DNA of 64,000 nucleotides from Ostrinia nubilalis (GCF_963855985.1 NC_087112.1:3536501-3600500); one strand, 5' to 3'; numbered from the stretch's first letter, positions 1-11,520 are shown. Made by a program: numbers and translations. Notes: generated from the letters alone by a model not told the origin.

Positions 1-779
1 GTAACTGGAGCGCGATTCGAGGCCACGCCACACTTACTGAGAAGAAAGTTGCGTCGTCGTGGCGGTCCGGGTCAAGTTCAGGGTAACTGTTAAAGTTTGG
101 GGAGATTAGACTCCATTATGCGCTTGTTGTTCATTTAAATATGTATTAAATTGCATTTTAACGCTTAACTTTAGTTCTAATAAAAGAAAGCAGAGTAGTA
201 ATGATACAAGACATAGACTTGCATCCTAAGATTTTAATTATTCTAATTTCAAATGTCGTATCATTCTTTTTTTTTCTTAGCCAGCCTAGTATATTCTCCA
301 CTAATGTAAAAACGGTTGTATATTGTTCTTAATCTTTTCCAACTTATTAAAAAAATCTGTACGTGCAATAATTTTAACGTACTGATTATTAAGATAAATA
401 TATACCTAATCCATAGTTTCATATTGCTTTTTTAACACGCTTTTTTATTATTTTGTTCTAATTGATTAAATACGAGACTGGCTGCTAGACAAATAAACTA
501 TTTACGGTCTATTTCCGGTCATAATCGAACAATAATTGTGTCAAATAACACAGCAATAAAACACTCTAAGTCAAATATTTTGATTTGTGTCATTTATTAA
601 ATATTTACACTACATCGTCCATCTAAACAAGAAAAAATTGAATTAAAATAGCTACTTCTTTCTGTCTAAAAAGAATTTAGGTCGCATCAATTGAACATGG
701 CGTCAACAATTAAAAATGAAGTTCACTATATCGATTAGAGCCAATTTCATTGCGCGTTTAAAATTAAAAAGTTATAATA
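1..779. other. AT-rich non-coding sequence
   Basis: The first ~110 bases are GC-richer than the rest and could be the edge of an exon or regulatory block cut by the window; no reading frame supports this. The remainder is AT-rich with no recognised gene or repeat. Confidence 0.4.
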
Positions 780-950
780 TCAAGCAGTGCGGCCAACGGA
801 TGTCCCAGATCGGCGTCCCGTTAGCGGGAGAAAGTGCCCGCCACGCGCGTTGCACAGACTATGCAAATTATGCAATTATGTTTCTGAACGCGGCCGGTGA
901 GGGCGCCACGGGACAAGTTTCCCGCGCGTTGGAAATTTTCTCTTTGACAT
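780..950. promoter_or_regulatory. GC-rich block with octamer-like site
   Basis: This block is CpG- and GC-rich inside AT-rich flanks. It contains ATGCAAAT at 861-868, the classical POU octamer, followed at once by ATGCAATTA (homeobox-like core). A 78-codon frame (716-952) crosses it, but half of that frame lies in AT-rich flank and matches nothing I know. A regulatory element or a short exon are both possible; both are inference from composition. Confidence 0.25.
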
Positions 951-1959
951 AATTGTGCTGATGGCGTTTGTAACTGTGAATACGTATATTGCGTGTGTTC
1001 ATTGCGTCACCCAGTTAAAATTGTTCACCGTTATGATGTAGATTGGTACTGATTACGACTAATGATATAAATATGCTTTTTATTGTCATATTATTAAATG
1101 TAATTAATTTATTTCGTTTCAAAAAAACAATTTCTAAGGAAATGAAGATCGTTAACAATTTTTATACACATAATACATAACATTACGCGAATAAGTGAAT
1201 GACCGCTTAAAAATTCTAACAGTAATTAATTGATTCAGCTAATTTTTTCAACATTTAATATAACTGGTTAACTAATATTATATTTTAATAGACAATACAT
1301 ATCTAGTTTTGTAATTGTTTTTTCTTTATAAAATTAGTAATTTTGTTAGTGTTTTTTACATACTTTCAAAGAGAAAACATAATCCTACTAACAGATAGTA
1401 AAATTCATTCATCAATCACGATCATTGACCCTCGACACTTGACGCATAATAAACATCCTGGCGACTTTGTTTTCGTACTATGTTCACTTTCTAATTGTCT
1501 ACATAGAAACAACATAACACTTATGGCCACTGCATACCTACCTAAACTAAATATTCCACATTCCAAACCAAAATGTACCACTGTCGTCATATTATTTCGT
1601 TAACAAATGGCCCTCCCATTGTGAGTTGAATATAATTTTCATTTAATTAACAAATCTGATGTTTATTTTACTAAAGAGAAATTGTACACTTAAGGTATGG
1701 CACGAATATAAATATTTGTTAAAACAAACTGGTAAATGAGTAAATTTTAATGCTGTCTTTAATTATGCGTAAAATAAATGTTCTTGCATGTAAGTCTAGA
1801 ACTTTCTTTAATTCTAGAATCAGAAACTTATTTTCCTAATCATCGAAGGAAATCCAATTTCCTTTTAGTCAAAAAGTCAAGGTAACCGCAAAACAAAGTC
1901 AAGCAAAAGGAGAACGCTCATTACAATTACATCATTTCTCCTCGCCGGGTACAGTTATG
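951..1959. other. AT-rich non-coding sequence, nothing recognised
   Basis: Small frames on both strands around 1343-1603 overlap each other and show no domain. I see no repeat or gene signal. Confidence 0.5.
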
Positions 1960-2290
1960 CGACTCCGATTCTAAGAAGCAGAACGCAGCTTTCGAACAGC
2001 GTCTAACAAGAATGATCTAACGTGACAAAGCGAAAAAATGATGCCACCAGCCACACTGGTGTAATGGCGGCCACAAAAAAACTAACGGAATAAAATACCT
2101 AACCGCCGCGCCGCGCGGAGAAAGGCTTTCGATTGTCCCACATTTCACTGCACGCGAATCGCGGCGGAGCGGCACTACGTTCCATTTTCAAATCTGCTGC
2201 CGCCACTCGAGCTGTCAAAGTCGCTTGGCGCGAATTTTGACGCATGCACCGGTTCGAAATTCGAACGACTTACGCGAAGTAGCATAATAG
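1960..2290. promoter_or_regulatory. CpG-rich promoter-like block
   Basis: GC- and CpG-rich stretch with two GGCGGCC-type motifs and an E2F-like TTGGCGCG at 2225-2232, in otherwise AT-rich DNA. No clear open frame or splice pair was found. Insect CpG blocks of this kind can mark promoters or 5' exons of broadly expressed genes; here that is inference only. Confidence 0.25.
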
Positions 2291-2832
2291 AGACGTCTCA
2301 TTCTAACCCTTGTATTACATGCATTGTCTTGCTCACCGCGCGACATTGAAAAAGAAAGCACTGTTTTTTTACCGGCGACCATTTTGCCGAGAGTATGTCA
2401 AAGAAAGCTGAAATGCATGTGTGTAATATTAGAAACGTCGTTTTATACGCGTTGCATCGCATTAGAGTGCGTTGCATAAGAAAATGCATTTCCCCGCGGC
2501 TCTGACGAGTGCACACTATTAAAATTTCACCCGAACAGTAATTATAATATTGATTAGCTATTAATCCGCCTATTCTTTGGGTTAATTACTGATTTATAGG
2601 CTCTCTACTGCTAGTTTACCTACATTCTAGAAGATATTTAAAATAGATGGTACAAGCTCGATGCACAATTAGAATTTACATATAATTTCTTTTACGTTCG
2701 GTGTGTACTATGATTAATGTTCTTTTTCTTTTCAGCATCTGTGAGTTTACAGTTATATCGTAGTTCCACCACCACTGGTTCTAAGTGACTCAACTTACAG
2801 CTATGCTACGTATACTTTCTGGTTAAGGTCTC
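2291..2832. other. Non-coding, nothing recognised
   Basis: AT-rich; a 72-codon minus frame at 2298-2516 has no recognisable domain. Confidence 0.45.
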
Positions 2833-2930
2833 AGGAAGCGCCTGGATGCGGGCAGCGTAGGACCGGTCGTTGTGGAAATACTTGGGGGAGGCCTTTGTCC
2901 AGCAGTGGACGTCTTCTGGTTGAAACTAGA
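2833..2930 (+). mobile_element. RTE-like LINE tail fragment (AACG subtype)
   Basis: Contains the diagnostic string reading roughly WMRAA-DRSLWK-LGEAFVQQWTSSG, the last part of an RTE-like non-LTR polyprotein, and stops at GTTGAAAC. It is a 5'-truncated relic. Confidence 0.7.
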
Positions 2931-4711
2931 GCCAGGCCTGTTCATCTCCGCGAGTTTACATCGAAAACAAAACACGCACGATGGCCCACCTACAGGATAC
3001 GATTCGACAAGGCCTCACATACGAGCGAACATTGACTCACGCACGCGTATTCTTGTGTATGATGGAAGAAAATAAAGAAAATGGTGTACTAAATACTGTG
3101 CAGTATTTAACTGCCTAAATAATAATTAAAACACAGAATGTACTTTTTTAAGTTGCCTCTAGACACTGAGAGGTAAATAAGTAGTTAATATTATTCATGA
3201 TAATTCATGCTAAATCATGTATTTCCTCCGCCATTTTCCGCAGTTTGGCACCTCACGTCACATCATTTTACCGAAGTCGCCCTATAGCTTCGGCGCAGTG
3301 CCGATCACTGACGTTTGTCAACAAAATGGTGCTTGACTCTTGAGACAGGCTAAATTATACCATATTGTTAATGACATTGAGCATACATTTTTTTAAATAC
3401 CTTCGCGAAGTAAAACTTCTGTACGTAGTACTTATTATTATTCTGTGCTTGAGCTAAATGAAGTAACGACCATGATAGCGTAGTAGAGATCAATATTTTG
3501 ACAGCAGATGTCAACTAAGTAACATGGCGTGTAACTTTTTTCACCCTTGTATTCTATAACCACCATAAATTAACAGCTTGTCAGAGAATTGTTAACATCA
3601 AAATGCCATATTATTATGTGATTGGTAACATGCTGTTAACTTTTTTTGTTTAGCTCTGTGCTCGTGAATTATGATGTAGTAGTTAATTATCAATGATATT
3701 CTCACATTAGATGTAACATAAAGTCGGTGACGCTTGTCAATAATTAATTAATTAATACATAATTAAGATAGCTACGTTTGTAATATCACATTCCTGAATT
3801 TGTAGCTTTAAATCATTTGCGGAGATTTTTTTAACTAGTAAACAAAATTTTCTCCATCGCATACTAATCATAATGGATGATTATGTTCAAATAGTTTTAT
3901 GGATTTGATTCTTTGTGCTGGAGCCTTAGAATCTTCTAGCAATAGTAAACTTGTGGAGTTTCAGTTCATGGTTCAGGAATTCAGGATCAGGTTACGATTG
4001 GGTTTTTTTTTGGCGCGGGAGTTTTTATTTTAAAGGTTACGTTCATTGGCATCATTTAATTACGTGGTCCCTGTGCAAAATACTAGGCATCATGGTGTAG
4101 GCACTTACTTATGGCCTTCGCTTATTTTTTGCAAAACGAATAAAAAAAGCATGCCCAATGTACAATCTATCTTACCTTACTTGTCTGATCATTTAATTGA
4201 ATCTGCTCTCCGATCATTCCGTTTCTTTCCCTGTTTAATCCGTTTTCCCAGTCTTAAATTGAAAATCGCAATGCACTAGCCGACAAAAAAGGAAAATGAA
4301 GAAACCCCAAGCGATGAGAGCGACATCTGGCGAACTGAAGATTTTGTCCTTGGTTTTTCTTTTTTAGGGACTGTCCCGCTGTAGCGCGTAGACTGCCGCA
4401 CAGTGATTCTGCCAATATAATTTTTTTTCTTGCACGGCTTGTGCCATGACAGTTTGGCCCGTTATAGACAGATAACAAATAAATACATTCGAGTAATGTC
4501 ATGGCCACAAAGCGTTTATGCTGTATGTGGGTCACCCTGGTGAAAGTCGAGAAAGGCAACCCGGTCAGTTACTGGAGTTACGTGTGCTGTGACACTTACC
4601 GGCGGCCATGTTTGTTTGGGGTTTTTGTTAGATATAGGGTGAATATTACAAGAGTGCGATCAATCGGTCGCTACAAAAGCGACAATGCTTAATGTCTTGG
4701 GTCAATTAAGG
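2931..4711. other. Non-coding AT-rich sequence
   Basis: No gene recognised. A short TTAA-rich run lies near 3737-3765. Small frames at 4046-4692 overlap on both strands and show no domain. Confidence 0.45.
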
Positions 4712-4938
4712 CAGGGTTTCCCAATTTTTTTTTGCCAAGGAACCCTAATTGATTATACTTTTCCTAGCGGAACCCCCGTACTACTCCGCCCGCACGCCCT
4801 GCCCCTCCCTTGTGCGTTAACAAGTCGGTGCGAGCGAACAACGTCGGTCACGAAACGTGGGATAATATTTTTTACGGAACCCTTGCGGCCTTTCCACGGA
4901 ACCCCAGGGTTCCGCGGACCACCATTCGGGAACCGCTG
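4712..4938. mobile_element. hAT-like MITE
   Basis: The element starts CAGGGTTTCCC and ends with the complement of CAGCGGTTCCC, matching the hAT terminal form CAGNGGTTCCC. Flanks are AATTAAGG and AATTAAGT, a 7-of-8 target site duplication of the length hAT transposases make. No coding capacity, so non-autonomous. The interior repeats the GGAACCC motif several times. Confidence 0.7.
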
Positions 4939-4944
4939 AATTAA

Positions 4945-4986
4945 GTCAAAGTCAAAGTCAAAGTCAAAGTCAAAGTCAAAGTCAAA
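4945..4986. repeat. (GTCAAA)7 microsatellite
   Basis: Seven perfect hexamers, directly next to the hAT-like MITE. On the minus strand this is a (TTTGAC)n tail, the kind of simple-repeat 3' tail seen on CR1/Jockey-type LINEs. Confidence 0.9.
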
Positions 4987-5607
4987 ATTTCTTTATTTGT
5001 TTGGACTAATAAATAGTTCTTACAAATCGTCATTTTGCTCTTAAGGAGCCTCTACATGTCTCATAATCTTTTTACCCTACCAGCGCTTCGAGACCAACAT
5101 TTGGCAAGTGCTGAGAAGAAGCGCCGCAACAAACTCAGTCACCACTGTCTGCCGGTTAATATAAATAAATAGAAATAGTAGTAGTAGGTACATTAGATTC
5201 AGGAGCAGTTCACTGAATTCACCATGCATTCTTGTATGGTGTATCTTATAAGAATGGGTATACAAGATTGCGTGGCATATTAAACAAGGTAGTGACGTGC
5301 TAATATCTAGACTTACATATTAAGATATTAGTAGAAATGACTCGCATACATAAATTTGAACAACTTGGATTGACCAGTCCCCGAAAGCAGCGCCTGTTCA
5401 CAGACATGACGAGTGAACCAGCCATCGCTTCACTCGACCATATTAGAGGGAATGTAACGACCCGCCTCACCACGCCACCACCCCAGAGACATTTTAGTGA
5501 GAATGACAATTCCAAGTTATCTCTTTAAAAAAAAACTAATAATAAAGCTAAGTAACAGTCCAGATTGAGAAGCATGACACTATAACATTTGAGAAACTAT
5601 TATTAGT
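4987..5607 (-). mobile_element. LINE 3' untranslated region
   Basis: On the minus strand this ends at the (TTTGAC)n tail. The segment at 5070-5150 (CCAGCGCTTCGAGAC, CAAGTGCTGAGAAGAA) recurs at 14360-14410, 17780-17835 and, inverted, 26650-26700, so it is a repeat-family 3' end, not host sequence. It most likely belongs to the LINE immediately upstream on the minus strand, although 5320-5530 has a different composition and may be a separate piece. Confidence 0.6.
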
Positions 5608-5862
5608 TTATACATTACTTTTCATTTTAATTCTTTTTAGTGCGAGCATGAGAGGACCACAATCCCACTCCCAGGATGACTTATCATTAAGAAAATCTCG
5701 AGTTGTATAATAGGCTTTTTTAAGCATGTGATCTTTAACTATATCTTCAAATTTATTATACGGTAGCTCTTTATATTTATCAGGGACCCTGTCACAAAAA
5801 TGGATACCCTGTCCCACAAAAGTGGCAAACACTTTATTAAGTCTAAAAGCGGGTATAGCCAA
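5608..5862 (-). pseudogene. LINE polyprotein C-terminus, frameshifted
   Basis: This frame carries the true C-terminus of the reverse transcriptase polyprotein, with KDHMLKKAYYTTRDFLNDKS near the end, a hallmark of Jockey/CR1-like LINEs in arthropods. It is one frame away from the upstream reverse transcriptase, so a frameshift near 5865 separates them. The same C-terminal theme (KVRDYIDDKDAW) recurs in the fragment at 14482-14650. Confidence 0.8.
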
Positions 5863-7853
5863 TCCATTTTTATTTCTAGTGTTAATTTGGTGAATATCAC
5901 TTTTCTTCCCGAATTCAGTAACATTTTTTGAATAAATAGAATACAGTTTAAGATGTATTGTGAAGCGGCCGTGAGAATGCCAATTTCTTTAAACAATTCT
6001 CTAAGGGATGCTCTTGCTTTCATTTTATACAAGTATCTTATCGCACGTTTTTGCAAAATAAATATTGTTTCAAAATCTGCAGCTTTGCCCCATAGCATGA
6101 TTCCATATGACATTAGGCTATGAAAGTAGCTAAAGTAGACTAAGCGAGCTGTTGAAACATCGGTTAATGACCGTATCCTTTTTATTGCAAAAGCCGCTGA
6201 GCTGAGCTTTCCCGCCAGAGTTTCTATATGGGGGCCCCACTGGAGTTTTGAATCCAGGGTAATTCCCAGAAATACAGTAGAGTCTACCAGATCGATTGCA
6301 TTATTATTAAGTTCTATTTGTGTACTAACTGTTTTTACGTTAGGCAAAGAGAATTTTATACATTTTGTTTTCTTTGCATTGAGTTGTAAATTATTTGTAG
6401 TGAACCAACTTAAAACTCTTGTTAGTGCATTATTTACATCGTCAAAGTTATTTTTACTTCTATCGATATTAAAAATCAAAGATGTGTCATCAGCAAATAA
6501 CACGATTTCGCAAGAGTCCTTAACAAAATATGGTAGATCATTAATGTATATAAGAAACAAGAATGGACCCAGAATGGACCCCTGCGGAACTCCCATTTTC
6601 ACAGGTGACCCAGAAGACAAAACACCATTTATGTCAACTTTTTGAACTCTAAAGTTTAAATAGGATTGTATTAAATCCAAAGCCGAGTCCTTTACCCCAT
6701 AATAGTGCAGTTTGCGAATTAGCGTTTGATGTTCTACGCAGTCAAAAGCTTTTGAGAGATCACAGAAGACCCCTAGTGCATTTTGAGAATTCTCCCAAGC
6801 CTCGAAGATATGTTTAAGTAGTGCAACCCCAGCATCGGTGGTGGAACGACCCTTGGTGAAACCATATTGTTCACTATGAAATAGTTTATTAGAGCCAAAG
6901 TGAATCATAAGTTGCTCCTGTATGATTTTTTCAAAAATCTTGCTCAGAGCGGGCAAGATAGAAATGGGTCTATAATTGCCAGGGTCGGTTTTGCTACCAG
7001 ACTTAAATAATGGCATTAGTCTACTATGTTTCATGAGGTCGGGGAAGATTCCCTTCTCTATGCAATTATTGAATATTATCGCTAACTGTGGGGAAATTAT
7101 ATCAATTATGTGTTTGACTATCTTGACAGAGATGCCCCAGATATCAGTTGTACTCTTTACGTTTAAAAGATTAAAAGTTTTAGTGATATCTAATGGAGTT
7201 ACATGTTTAAAAGAGAAGTGCGAGTCACAGGGTGTCACGTGGGTTTTCAATATTTCTTCGGCCTCGGAGGGAGATGACTTTAAGTTGGCAGTTGTTGCTG
7301 AAGCTATATTACCAAAAAATTTGTCAAAAGCTTCCGCTACATCTTTATCTGCAGATATCAAATTATCGTGAACTTTGAGAGAAAAGTCATTATCTCTTGG
7401 TTTTAGTTTACCAGTCTCTCGGTTGATAACATTCCAAGTTTCTTTTATTTTATTACTGGCGTTCCCTATCTTGTCCCGAATATAAAAAGACTTAGCCATG
7501 AAGCAAACTTTCTTAAAAATTTTTGAATACTTTTTTACATGCTCAAGAAAAGATATACTATTATTATACTTTTTCATGCCATAAAGTTCATATAACGTAT
7601 TTCGACTTTTGTATATTCCCTTAGTAGCCCAGTCACTAAACTTTGATTTGGTATTTGGTTTTAATGGCTTTACCGTAAAAACTTTGTCATGTTCGATTTT
7701 AATACATTCGAAAAGGTTATTGTAAAGAGCATCTGGGTCTCCCTGCACATACGGGACTAAATGCAATTTATTTTCAAGATTATTTTTAAAACGTTCTAGA
7801 CGACTAATGGTTACAGGTCTACATACGGCATTTTTTTTACTTTTATTAATCAA
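5739..7853 (-). pseudogene. Jockey/CR1-like LINE reverse transcriptase
   Basis: A 704-codon frame encoding the reverse transcriptase of a non-LTR retrotransposon, which copies element RNA at a nicked target site. Visible motifs in order: NYRPIS (residues 293-298), YGFTKGRST (330-338), motif A DLSKAFD (365-371), motif B GVPQGSILGP (421-430), the catalytic motif C FADD (453-456) and FLGI (528-531) of the thumb. The first codons of the frame continue the endonuclease C-terminus, whose SDH motif lies just upstream in this frame (about 7880-7910). The last ~40 residues are out of frame relative to the true C-terminus, so the copy is dead although most RT motifs survive. The long open frame suggests it is fairly young. 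Assignment to Jockey rather than CR1 or Daphne is not secure without a tree. Confidence 0.92.
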
Positions 7854-7870
7854 ATTATTACAAATAAATT

Positions 7871-8410
7871 CTACTTTAATACCACAGTGATCTGACGTAA
7901 GATTGTGTATGACAGCTTTATGTCAGGGACACAGCTAGAGAAAATATTATCTAGACAAGTAGCTGTGGTTTCCGTAATTCTAGTTGGTTCCTTAAATTGA
8001 TTAAACAAGTTAAATGACTGAAAAAGGGAAAGTAGTCTTACAGAATATGATGATGAGCTATCTAGTAAATTGACGTTAAAATCTCCACAAACTAAGACCT
8101 TTTTGTTGCTGTTACAAGTTTTATTAAGAGCATCCTCAATAGCCGCTTCAAAAATACCAAAGTCCCCAGAAGGGGGTCTATACACACATACAATGATGTA
8201 ACTCTCAAGCTCGACACAGGAAATTTCGACAACACGCTCAACTGATAGCCCTACTACATCATTGCGTTCTTTATATTTAATATTATTATTCACAAATATT
8301 AAGCAGCCTCCGTGAATGGCAGACTTCCTGAAAAACGCGCTACTTAACTGATAATTATCTATATGAAAAGAGATTTCATATTTCTTTAGCCAGTGTTCAG
8401 TAATACACAT
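7871..8410 (-). pseudogene. LINE apurinic-like endonuclease, truncated
   Basis: A 179-codon frame of the exonuclease-endonuclease-phosphatase fold that nicks target DNA for LINE integration. Motifs seen: ITEHWL with the catalytic Glu at the start, YRPPSG, and GDFNVNLL with catalytic Asp and Asn. The final SDH motif is not in this frame; it is read as SDHCGIK in the frame of the downstream reverse transcriptase, so a frameshift lies near 7900. The N-terminal part of the domain and the whole 5' UTR/ORF1 are missing, as expected from 5' truncation during target-primed integration at about 8420. Confidence 0.88.
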
Positions 8411-8768
8411 TACATTATACTTGTATGTAAGGTATACTTAACTAAAATTACATTAGAACATTTTATTTTCGAAATTAGCATACTTATCATGTATTTATTA
8501 CAGCGTGGAAATTAGATATTTTAAACAATTTTCTGGGTTTTAAAATCAATGCGGAGATTGCGTTGCGGTCATAATCTGTAATCAAATTAAAACTCTGTGG
8601 AGTTGTTTATACGTCAGTTATGAGAATGAAAAATGAGATTGTCTTTTTCCCGCCCAAGTGGAGACCTGGCTAGGACCTGGGTGTGACGAGTAAAGTGGAT
8701 GATGATTTATTAAATACTGAATTTTTACCAAATCAAGCAATAAATAAACTATTAAATATTATTATTTA
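8411..8768. other. Non-coding, nothing recognised
   Basis: AT-rich flank between the truncated LINE and the next SINE. No features. Confidence 0.45.
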
Positions 8769-9105
8769 ACCGCCTCTGTGGTCTAGTGGTAAGATCACCT
8801 GCTTCAGACTCAAGAGGTCCCGGGTTCGATTCCCAGTGGGGGCAGATTTTTCTGTTCGGTTTGGTTGGTGGTAGGGCTTGTTCTAAGTCCGCCTGGCTAG
8901 CTACCACCATCTTACCTAAGTATGTCGCCATAACAACAATGTTAACAGCATTGTTGTGTTCCGGCAGTTAGAGGTAAGATAGGCAGTTCCTCCGTGATTG
9001 AGAATTCCGGGTGAAGCTCGCTTCCACCTTCGGCCTGATCATCACTTACCATCAGGTGAGATACAGGCCAAGAGCTTCCTCGTTGTGGATAAAAAAAAAT
9101 ATGGA
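8769..9105 (+). mobile_element. tRNA-derived SINE, near full length
   Basis: The head is tRNA-like: an A-box-like TGGTCTAGTGG at about 8779-8789 and B box GGTTCGATTCC at 8823-8833, the internal RNA polymerase III promoter. The body contains GCCTGATCATCACTTACCAT and ends GAGCTTCCTCGTTGTGGATA followed by an A-rich tail. Other copies: 10487-10813 (minus), 39579-39855 (minus) and a head remnant at 57907-57970. It has no protein and would be mobilised by a LINE. Confidence 0.88.
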
Positions 9106-9840
9106 TATTTTTTTCCACTTACAAAGTGTTTCCCGCAAAAAAAACTAACTCGGTTACTCGACCACTATAATCCGTTACACTTTAAAGGCGCATGTGATAA
9201 TTAACAATAGAAAATTATCTTCTGTCACAGACATTCTAACAAAAAATACCAATAAATACTAATAAAATGCACAAGAAATTGACAGTCTCAGTGCAATTCG
9301 GAAAGCATCGTTCCGGTCGATATAACTGTCTCAGCGAATATAGAGTCCATACATCATCTGGGGTGGTTTAATCGAGCGATAGTAGCGCTTGCGACGTTAT
9401 AATAAGAGCTCGTCTGGTGTGGTAACTAAATTAGAAGCCGTCTGAATAAGAAGCAGCTGGTAAGGGCGGTGGTACAGCGAGCAAAGCAATGCAGATCGTT
9501 CTAGATTTATAGCTTCCATTTAACTTTGTATTAATTGGTGAAACAAATGAAAGTTAATTGTCTGAACTCAGTCTACTGCTGGATAAAGATCTCCTATGAT
9601 ACATGTCATTGAGCTCAATATTAATCTATTATCTACCAAGATGTATCTCTACTTTAAAAGTGTGAAAACTGAGGCTACAATAAACCTCAAGAAGGTGTTG
9701 GACTGGCTGAATCGAGAACCGAGGAACGCTGGTACAAAGACAAACCCCACCACCGCTAGACTTTTGTGGTGAACCCACTCCTAAAACAAGCATATTTTGG
9801 CTTACCACGAGGGGTTAATTTGACTTAATTTGTGCGATCA
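9106..9840. other. Non-coding, nothing recognised
   Basis: No gene or recognised repeat. Confidence 0.4.
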
Positions 9841-9930
9841 AAAATCAAATTCAATAGTTTTTATTATAATGAAACATCTAATAGGTGCTATACAGATACA
9901 TTACAACAAATTACTATACAATCGTCCACA
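9841..9930 (-). mobile_element. LINE 3' end fragment
   Basis: Starts with AAATCAAATTCAATAG, TTTTTATTATAATG, the minus-strand 3' terminus pattern of a LINE family found repeatedly here (22570, 44350, 47985, 49405). Short and without coding sequence. Confidence 0.45.
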
Positions 9931-9934
9931 TAAC

Positions 9935-10265
9935 ATCGCTTGTGCCTTCTAATATTACAACTTGCAGTGTAGTCCACGACTTTCTTCGCGAAAAGGCACG
10001 CGCGGGAAGTATTCTATAATATTACGTTTTCATATTAAAATATCGTCTACATCTGTGGTCTACATCGCTCGTAATATTATATCTTGCAGTGTAGTCCGCG
10101 ACTTTCTTCGCGAAAAGGCACGCGCGGGAAGTATTCTATAATATTACGTTTTCATATTAAAATATCGTCTACATCTGTGGTCTACATCGCTCGTAATATT
10201 ATATCTCACAGTGTAGTCCGCGACTTTCTTCGCGAAAAGGCACGCGCGGGAAGTATTCTATAATT
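9935..10265. repeat. 122-bp tandem repeat, about 2.7 units
   Basis: The string GTGTAGTCC(A/G)CGACTTTC recurs at about 9966, 10088 and 10210, a period of 122 bp. Units two and three are almost identical over their shared length. Each unit has an internal TTCGCGAA palindrome followed by GGCACGCGCGGGAAG. It may be a piece of satellite DNA or an array inside a transposon. Confidence 0.85.
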
Positions 10266-10486
10266 TTCACCACTTTTCCCGACACGCACTTTCCTACCGT
10301 TCTTGTTACGGCCGATTGGAAAATGATGAACGTTACGACAGACACAGTTTCATTACTCACATTGTATTATTGCAGTTGGGTAAGTAGGGTTTAAGTAGAG
10401 ATAATTTAGTTAGTAATGTTTTATTAAATAAAGATTTTAGTATCTTAGACGTTACTTTAGCTGTGCTTTAGCTCTAGGTGGCAACG
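10266..10486. other. Non-coding, nothing recognised
   Basis: Short spacer between the tandem repeat and the SINE. Confidence 0.4.
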
Positions 10487-10813
10487 TTTTTTTTATCCAC
10501 AACGAGGAAGCTCTTGGCCTGATGGTGGTAAGTGATGATCAAGCTGAAGGTGGAAGCGAGCTTCACCCGGAATCCTCCAACCAAGGAGGAACTGGCTATC
10601 TTACCTCTAACTGCCGGAACACAACAATGCTGTTAACATTGTTGTTATGGCGACAGACTTAGGTAAGATGGTGCCAGGCGGAACTGGAACAAGCCCTACC
10701 ACCAACCAACCCGAACAGAAAAATCTGCCCCCAATGGGAATCGAACCCGGGACCTCTGCGTCTGAAGCAGGTCCCGGGTTCGATTCTCTTTTCTGATTCT
10801 GATCACAGAGGCG
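10487..10813 (-). mobile_element. tRNA-derived SINE with inverted B-box
   Basis: Minus-strand copy of the SINE at 8769. The head is abnormal: an 18-bp segment around the B box (10738-10755) is followed after 13 bases by its perfect reverse complement (10769-10786), so the copy has B boxes facing in both directions. Confidence 0.85.
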
Positions 10814-11089
10814 GTTTAACTTTAGCCCAAAACAAAAAAGGATATAATTTCCCACCTCTTCATAGACGTGTCGATAAACGATAATAATTTGACAGCGCAA
10901 TATTAGATACCGTTACTGACACTTATTAATTTTTAGTTGGTTGCAACACAGTATGCTAATTTTCAATACTTTTTTCCAAAGTTTCTGTATGTTTCACAAT
11001 AAAAATCTAACCCGCATCTGCGGTACTTTGTTTCTACAAATTACCATTAGTACTATTGACCCCTCATAGTAAGCTAAATATGCTTGTAT
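10814..11089. other. Non-coding, nothing recognised
   Basis: AT-rich spacer. Confidence 0.4.
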
Positions 11090-11104
11090 TACAAGTCAAA
11101 AGTC

Positions 11105-11166
11105 ACAATAGTCCTCCAGCGGCGGGGTTCGAACCCGCGTTCCTTGGATCTCGATTCGGCCATCCG
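11105..11166 (-). mobile_element. tRNA-like SINE head remnant
   Basis: On the minus strand it reads GTGTCGGATGGCCGA at the head and CGGGTTCGAACCCC as B box, resembling a tRNA-Ser-like gene. The anticodon arm and the usual A-box spacing are missing, so it is a SINE head or decayed tRNA pseudogene, not a functional tRNA. Confidence 0.5.
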
Positions 11167-11414
11167 ACACTACATCATTGGGTTTTTGTCGCTTCCTTAT
11201 ATTACTTTTCAATTATACGAAAGAAGACGATAAAGCGACTTGTTGGTCGTTTATAATAATAAATGAGTGCGTTGATTAATAGCATATTAATTGGTGAAAA
11301 TCAGGAAAATGCTTCAAAATATAATTTGTATAATTAATTAATTAGAATCATGTTGACGATTGTAGAATGTAATTTAATTTAATTTAATACTCGTAGTCGT
11401 ACTTCGGATTGAAA

Positions 11415-11520
11415 TCGTCATCATCATCATCATTTCAGCCACAGGACGTCTACTGCTGAACATAGGCCTCTCCCTATGATTTCCGGATTGGTCGGTTGGA
11501 AGCGGCATGCATCAAGCATC
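11415..11520 (-). mobile_element. RTE-like LINE tail (ATG-tail subtype)
   Basis: Begins with an ATCATCATC run (minus-strand (ATG)n tail) then TTTCAGCCACAGGACGTC and TGCTGAACATAGGCCTC, the complement of the coding tail ending in QQWTS. Confidence 0.75.

Noticed and set aside
4046..4692. Small frames of 63-101 codons
   Set aside because: AT-rich, overlapping on opposite strands, no domains or splice context.
11105..11166. Candidate tRNA-Ser-like gene
   Set aside because: The B box is good but the middle of the molecule is missing.
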